From Sphingomonadaceae bacterium (GTDB lineage Bacteria > Pseudomonadota > Alphaproteobacteria > Sphingomonadales > Sphingomonadaceae), in contig CANJUF010000001.1 in the NCBI GenBank assembly GCA_947477745.1, positions 210,421 through 274,420 of the forward strand: a stretch of DNA of 64,000 bases, in the 5' to 3' direction. Of the stretch, positions 63,891 through 64,000 are shown in pieces. The position numbers and the translations under genes are program-made. The notes beneath the pieces were generated by a model. It saw nothing but the letters and a program-made list of their open reading frames with translations, made no database searches and was not told the DNA's origin. Each line of letters begins with the position of its first letter. Position 1 is the stretch's first letter.

Positions 63891-64000
63891 AGCTAGGCTC
63901 AGGACCCATTAAATTGCTTGCGGTACAGGCGAACAGTTGATTCAATGGCGGCGCGAGGAGGCGTTGCCATGTGTGACTTGATCTGGCTGACAGATGCGCA
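63891..64000 (+). mobile_element. IS5-family insertion sequence, left end (runs off the window)
   Basis: The terminus AGCTAGGCTCAGGACCCATT begins directly after CTAG in apt, the 4-bp type of target favoured by many IS5-family elements. A transposase opens 78 bp further in. The base composition (AT-rich, TTAAATTGCTT) departs sharply from the neighbouring gene. Only the first 110 bp are visible, so the right end and the target duplication cannot be checked. Confidence 0.8.
63969..64000 (+). CDS. IS5-family transposase, first ten codons only
   Basis: Reads MCDLIWLTDA, nearly the invariant start (MCDLFWLTDxQ) of a common alphaproteobacterial IS5-family transposase. GAGGAGG at about 63955-63962 gives it a strong ribosome site. 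The DDE catalytic domain lies outside the window. Many of these transposases need a programmed frameshift, which cannot be assessed here. Confidence 0.75.
   Translation, partial: MCDLIWLTDA

Overview
The window is a high-GC stretch of chromosome from an alphaproteobacterium, most likely a sphingomonad (Sphingomonadales, Erythrobacteraceae or Novosphingobium type). Pointers are MipZ, a petABC operon followed by apt, a rpe-heparinase II/III-purH string, a TonB-dependent receptor with a proline-rich tail, an FNR with a C-X2-C-X7-C cluster motif, two ExbD genes in a row, and short palindromic intergenic elements of a kind I associate with this group. Almost every base is coding. Genes sit in short operons with many 4-bp ATGA, GTGA or TTGA overlaps, and no gap without a gene exceeds 300 bp.

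Layout. 1-1.3 kb: end of an ExbB-exbD-exbD energy-transduction operon. 1.3-9.2 kb: Lhr-type DEXH helicase, AmpG-like MFS carrier, a Gly/Ser/Gln-rich BON protein, and a mipZ/J-domain/phosphohexomutase operon. 9.2-12.6 kb: panC, a CsgG-like gene broken by an in-frame amber codon, an FNR-type regulator and an M23 endopeptidase. 12.7-18.5 kb: glnE-bcp-DUF455 operon and an M28 lipoprotein peptidase. 18.5-20.5 kb: a VapC toxin with an unusual DUF7662-VapB fused antitoxin, a perfect palindrome, and divergent agmatine deiminase. 20.5-31.4 kb: FkbM methyltransferase, spermidine-synthase-like protein, thrS, alpha/beta hydrolase, LLM flavoprotein, FAD reductase, queG, a NatAB-type ABC exporter and msrB.

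31.4-44.9 kb: TonB-dependent receptor whose proline-rich tail lies beyond an in-frame TGA, tRNA-Leu(TAA), ihfB, a POT peptide transporter, NnrU, dxs, a Zur/Fur regulator, msrA with a tiny coupled membrane protein, purH, heparinase and rpe. 45.2-54 kb: an envelope or lipid-flavoured island. It has a DUF2141 protein, a putative Tam41-like cytidylyltransferase overlapping a DAG-kinase-family lipid kinase, a flippase, an orphan PLP enzyme, and a divergent ATP-grasp/nucleotidyltransferase pair, followed by an M20 amidohydrolase. 54-64 kb: GNAT, threonine aldolase, EamA exporter, SDR, pepN, pgeF and the cytochrome bc1 operon petABC. Next comes apt, cut at about 63.89 kb by an IS5-family element that runs off the window.

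The most unusual items are the fused antitoxin module with its operator touching the aguA start codon, the PLP/ATP-grasp/nucleotidyltransferase trio beside a lipid kinase, the two genes with in-frame stop codons, and the IS-disrupted apt. All functional calls come from reading translated motifs; no database search was run.
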